Shown here piece after piece: positions 62,057 through 64,000 of a stretch of DNA of 64,000 nt. This stretch comes from Paracoccus hibiscisoli. Its GTDB lineage: Bacteria > Pseudomonadota > Alphaproteobacteria > Rhodobacterales > Rhodobacteraceae. How positions within the stretch are numbered: position 1 is the first letter of the stretch; each line of letters opens with the position of its first letter. A model generated the notes under the pieces. That model was not told where the DNA came from, did no database searches, and worked only from the letters and a program-made list of their open reading frames with translations. The stretch covers positions 22,656 through 86,655 of the forward strand of contig NZ_SUNH01000020.1 of assembly GCF_005048265.1 (NCBI RefSeq), written 5' to 3'. The position numbers and the translations under genes are program-made.

Positions 62057-63165
62057 ATCGGCTGATCGCTCTGGACATGCTGCGGGGCTATGCCTTGGTC
62101 AGCATCATGGTGAACCACATGCCCATCTCGGTCATGCGGGGCTGGACGCTGCCGAATTTCTCGATCTTCGACGCGTCAGAGCTGTTTGTGCTGCTGTCGG
62201 GCTTTCTGGTCGGCCTGGTCTGGCGCAGCGTCGAGGCCCGCGACGGCCGCCGCACAGCCCAGCGCCGCTTTGCCCGCCGCGCCTACGAGGTGTGGCGCGC
62301 CATGCTGATCGGGGCGCTGCTGATGGCGCTGCTGTCGGCGGCGCTGCTGGCGCTGGATCGTCCGCATACCGCCATCTGGAACCAGTACGCGGTCTGGGTG
62401 CTGGAGAACCCCCTGGGCTATCTGGGCACGGTCGCGACCTTCTGGGTCCAGCCCAACATCATCGACGTGCTGGCGCTGTATGTGATCCTGATGGTGGCCG
62501 CGCTGGCGGTGGTGCCGCTGATGGTGCGCTGGCCCTGGCTGGTGGCGGTGGGGTCGGTCCTGCTGTGGTGGCACGCGCCGGCGCTGAACGCGATGATCCC
62601 AAATCACCGCACCCAGGGCGGATTCCTGTTCAACCCCTTCGGCTGGCAGATGCTGTTCTTTACCGGGGTGGCGATGGGCCTGTTCCGCCAGCGCATCATG
62701 GCGGCCCTGTGGCCGTGGCGGCACCTGCTGACGGTGCTGGCCCTGGGGATGTTCGCCTTTGGCAGCGCGATCGTCATCGGCGCGCGCATCGGGGAACCGG
62801 CGCTGGCCTTCCGCGAGGCGCTGAAGCTGGTCTATGGCAGCATCGACAAATGGAGCCTGGACGGCACCCGCTATCTGGCCATCGTCGCCGCTGCCTGGCT
62901 GGTCGCGGCCCCCCTGGCGCGGCCGATGGCCTGGCTGGCCGCCACCCGCCCCGGCGTGGCCCTGCAACAGATCGGCAAGGGGGGGCTGTTCGCCTTTGTC
63001 GCCTGCGTGCTGCTGTCGGTGCTGGGCGACGCGTTCCAGATGACCCCGGCGGAACAGCCGATGGGGCGGCGGCTGCTGGTCGATCTGTGGGCCTGCCTGG
63101 CGCTGTGGTGGGTGTCCGCGCTGTGGCTGGACAAGGGCGCGCCCCGCCTGCGCGCCCGCAACTAG
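62053..63165 (+). CDS. opgC: OpgC-type glucan modification acyltransferase
   Basis: A 370-residue membrane protein with about ten helices. The opening LIALDMLRGYALVSIMVNHM and SIFDASELFVLLSGFLVGLV are typical of OpgC, which adds succinyl groups to periplasmic glucans; the wider acyltransferase-3 family is the fallback. It is the last gene of a tightly coupled opgG-opgH-opgC unit (ATGA overlaps). The stop is only 24 bases before an insertion sequence. Confidence 0.88.
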   Translation: MNRLIALDMLRGYALVSIMVNHMPISVMRGWTLPNFSIFDASELFVLLSGFLVGLVWRSVEARDGRRTAQRRFARRAYEVWRAMLIGALLMALLSAALLALDRPHTAIWNQYAVWVLENPLGYLGTVATFWVQPNIIDVLALYVILMVAALAVVPLMVRWPWLVAVGSVLLWWHAPALNAMIPNHRTQGGFLFNPFGWQMLFFTGVAMGLFRQRIMAALWPWRHLLTVLALGMFAFGSAIVIGARIGEPALAFREALKLVYGSIDKWSLDGTRYLAIVAAAWLVAAPLARPMAWLAATRPGVALQQIGKGGLFAFVACVLLSVLGDAFQMTPAEQPMGRRLLVDLWACLALWWVSALWLDKGAPRLRARN

Positions 63166-63189
63166 CGGCGCGCCTTGCGACAGCGCTAG

Positions 63190-63826
63190 GGTCAGGACTC
63201 GTTCTTGATCACAGCCAGAACAGAACGGTGGCGGCCAATGCGATTGCGGAGAGGTAGGTTTCCGGGCACCTGTCGTAACGCGTGGCGACACGTCTCCAGT
63301 CCTTCAAGCGGCCGAACATGATCTCGATGCGATTGCGGCGTTTATAGCGGCGCTTGTCGTATTTCACGGTTTTCTTGCGGGACTTCCGGCCGGGAATGCA
63401 GGCTTTTATCCCTCTGTCCTGCAACGCTTTTCGCAGCCAGTCAGCATCATAGCCCCGGTCCGCCAAGAACCAGTCGGCCTGCGGCAGACTGTCCAGAAGC
63501 GCCGCCGCTCCGGTGTAGTCGCTGACCTGTCCTGCCAACAGGAAGAACCGGATAGGTCTTCCTGTCGCATCGGTAACAGCGTGCAGCTTCGTGTTCATAC
63601 CGCCTTTTGTTCGACCGATCTGGCGGCCACGCCCCCCTTTTTTGCACGCAGGCTGCAGGCCGTGCGGTGCGCCTTGAGATAGGTCGCGTCGATCATGATC
63701 GTCTTCGGATCGGTGCTTTCGGCGGCCAGGCCGACCATGATCCGGGCGAAGACGCCGTTATCGCTCCAACGCCTCCAGCGATTGTAAAGAGTCTTGGCCG
63801 GTCCATATTCCCTCGGCGATGTCGAT
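63190..63826 (-). mobile_element. truncated IS5-family (IS427-group-like) element
   Basis: The 3' end of the element begins at GGTCAGGACTC (63190) directly after a CTAG (63186-63189), the target used by this group. Its 5' part is missing: the transposase reading stops matching where the second element begins at about 63827. Only one end and one CTAG copy are visible, so the other terminal repeat is gone. Confidence 0.78.
63209..63826 (-). pseudogene. 5'-truncated IS5-family transposase with frameshift
   Basis: Two overlapping frames encode one DDE transposase. The first (63595-63826) has REYGPAKTLYNRWRRWSD and IMIDATYLKAHRTACSL with the first catalytic Asp. The second (63209-63598) has MNTKLHAVTDATGRPIRFFL, FLADRGYDADWL (second Asp) and NRIEIMFGRLKDWRRVATRY (Glu). 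They meet at an A6G6 run (about 63636-63647), the kind of slippery site used for programmed frameshifting in this family. The N-terminal ~40 residues are missing because of the neighbouring insertion, so the enzyme is inactive. Confidence 0.83.
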
Positions 63827-64000
63827 GGGCGTTGTTGCAGAACTTTTATTGAGAGGGATTCACATCGCGATTTCATGCGGTTAGGCGGGCAGCATGAGCA
63901 AGCCCGATCCCGCCCGCTACCGCACGACGAACTGGCCCGCTTACGACGCTGCGCTCAGGAAGCGCGGGTCTTTGTTGATCTGGCTGGACAAGGAGATGGC
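63827..64000 (+). mobile_element. second IS5-family element, left end (runs off window)
   Basis: The left end appears to start near GGGCGTTGTTGC (63827), similar to IS5-group terminal sequences, and has its transposase start at 63894. It interrupts the older minus-strand element. The right end lies outside the window. Confidence 0.72.
63894..64000 (+). CDS. IS5-family transposase, N-terminus (partial)
   Basis: The first 35 codons read MSKPDPARYRTTNWPAYDAA then LRKRGSLLIWLDKEM, the N-terminal signature of the IS5 group transposases (usually YRTTNW...AL..RGSL..W). It is cut by the window edge. Orientation is opposite to the truncated element at its left. Confidence 0.88.
   Translation, partial: MSKPDPARYRTTNWPAYDAALRKRGSLLIWLDKEM

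Overview
The window is high-GC chromosomal DNA from an alphaproteobacterium of the family Rhodobacteraceae, most likely a Paracoccus or close relative. The evidence is the gene order dusB-ntrB-ntrC-ntrY-ntrX-trkA-trkH-hfq-hflX, an NtrC that lacks the sigma-54 contact loop, an L-malyl-CoA/beta-methylmalyl-CoA lyase, the lysC-ptsP pair, and a short intergenic motif that I recall from Rhodobacteraceae genomes. Most of the window is ordinary core genome, densely packed and often with 4-base ATGA overlaps between cotranscribed genes.

Layout. 1-11.1 kb (minus strand): nitrogen two-component cluster, K+ uptake (trkA/trkH), hfq and the start of hflX. 11.4-14 kb: L-serine ammonia-lyase and an HWE-type sensor kinase. 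14.1-17.7 kb: a lipoprotein, then a YjbH/YjbF exopolysaccharide-export pair. 17.8-21.5 kb: a small membrane protein, then the zinc regulon (zur-znuC-znuB diverging from znuA, with a Zur-box-like palindrome between them). 21.6-24.5 kb: hemP, a pseudouridine synthase with a long repetitive tail, tadA, tRNA-Gly and a 28-residue membrane micropeptide. 24.6-37 kb: pheT, pheS, rplT, rpmI and pyk in scattered minus-strand order, with transporters, a P450, small proteins and a three-repeat secreted protein between them. 37-40 kb: N-formylglutamate amidohydrolase, D-amino-acid transaminase and malyl-CoA lyase. 40.0-44.8 kb: a whole heme-uptake locus (hmuR, hmuS, hmuT, hmuU, hmuV) reduced to pseudogenes. 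44.9-52.8 kb: a TauE/SafE exporter pair, surE-pcm-nlpD, a basic Ala/Lys-rich protein, and tolC with a methyltransferase-like gene. 52.9-58.3 kb: tRNA-Cys, waaA, a DUF1178 protein, lysC and ptsP. 58.4-63.2 kb: an opgG-opgH-opgC operon for osmoregulated periplasmic glucans, directly followed by nested IS5-family insertion sequences that run off the window.

How the parts relate. The ntr genes and ptsP both belong to nitrogen and phosphotransfer signalling. Zur and ZnuABC form a complete zinc-uptake module. The hmu locus is the clearest anomaly: all five consecutive genes carry frameshifts, stops or deletions, while genes on both sides are intact and the usually iron-regulated hemP survives intact 20 kb away. 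I found no CRISPR array, prophage, defence island or clearly novel multi-gene system. The observations most worth following are the decayed heme locus, the degenerate NtrC ATPase, the repetitive RNA-enzyme tail, the micropeptide and the nested IS elements.
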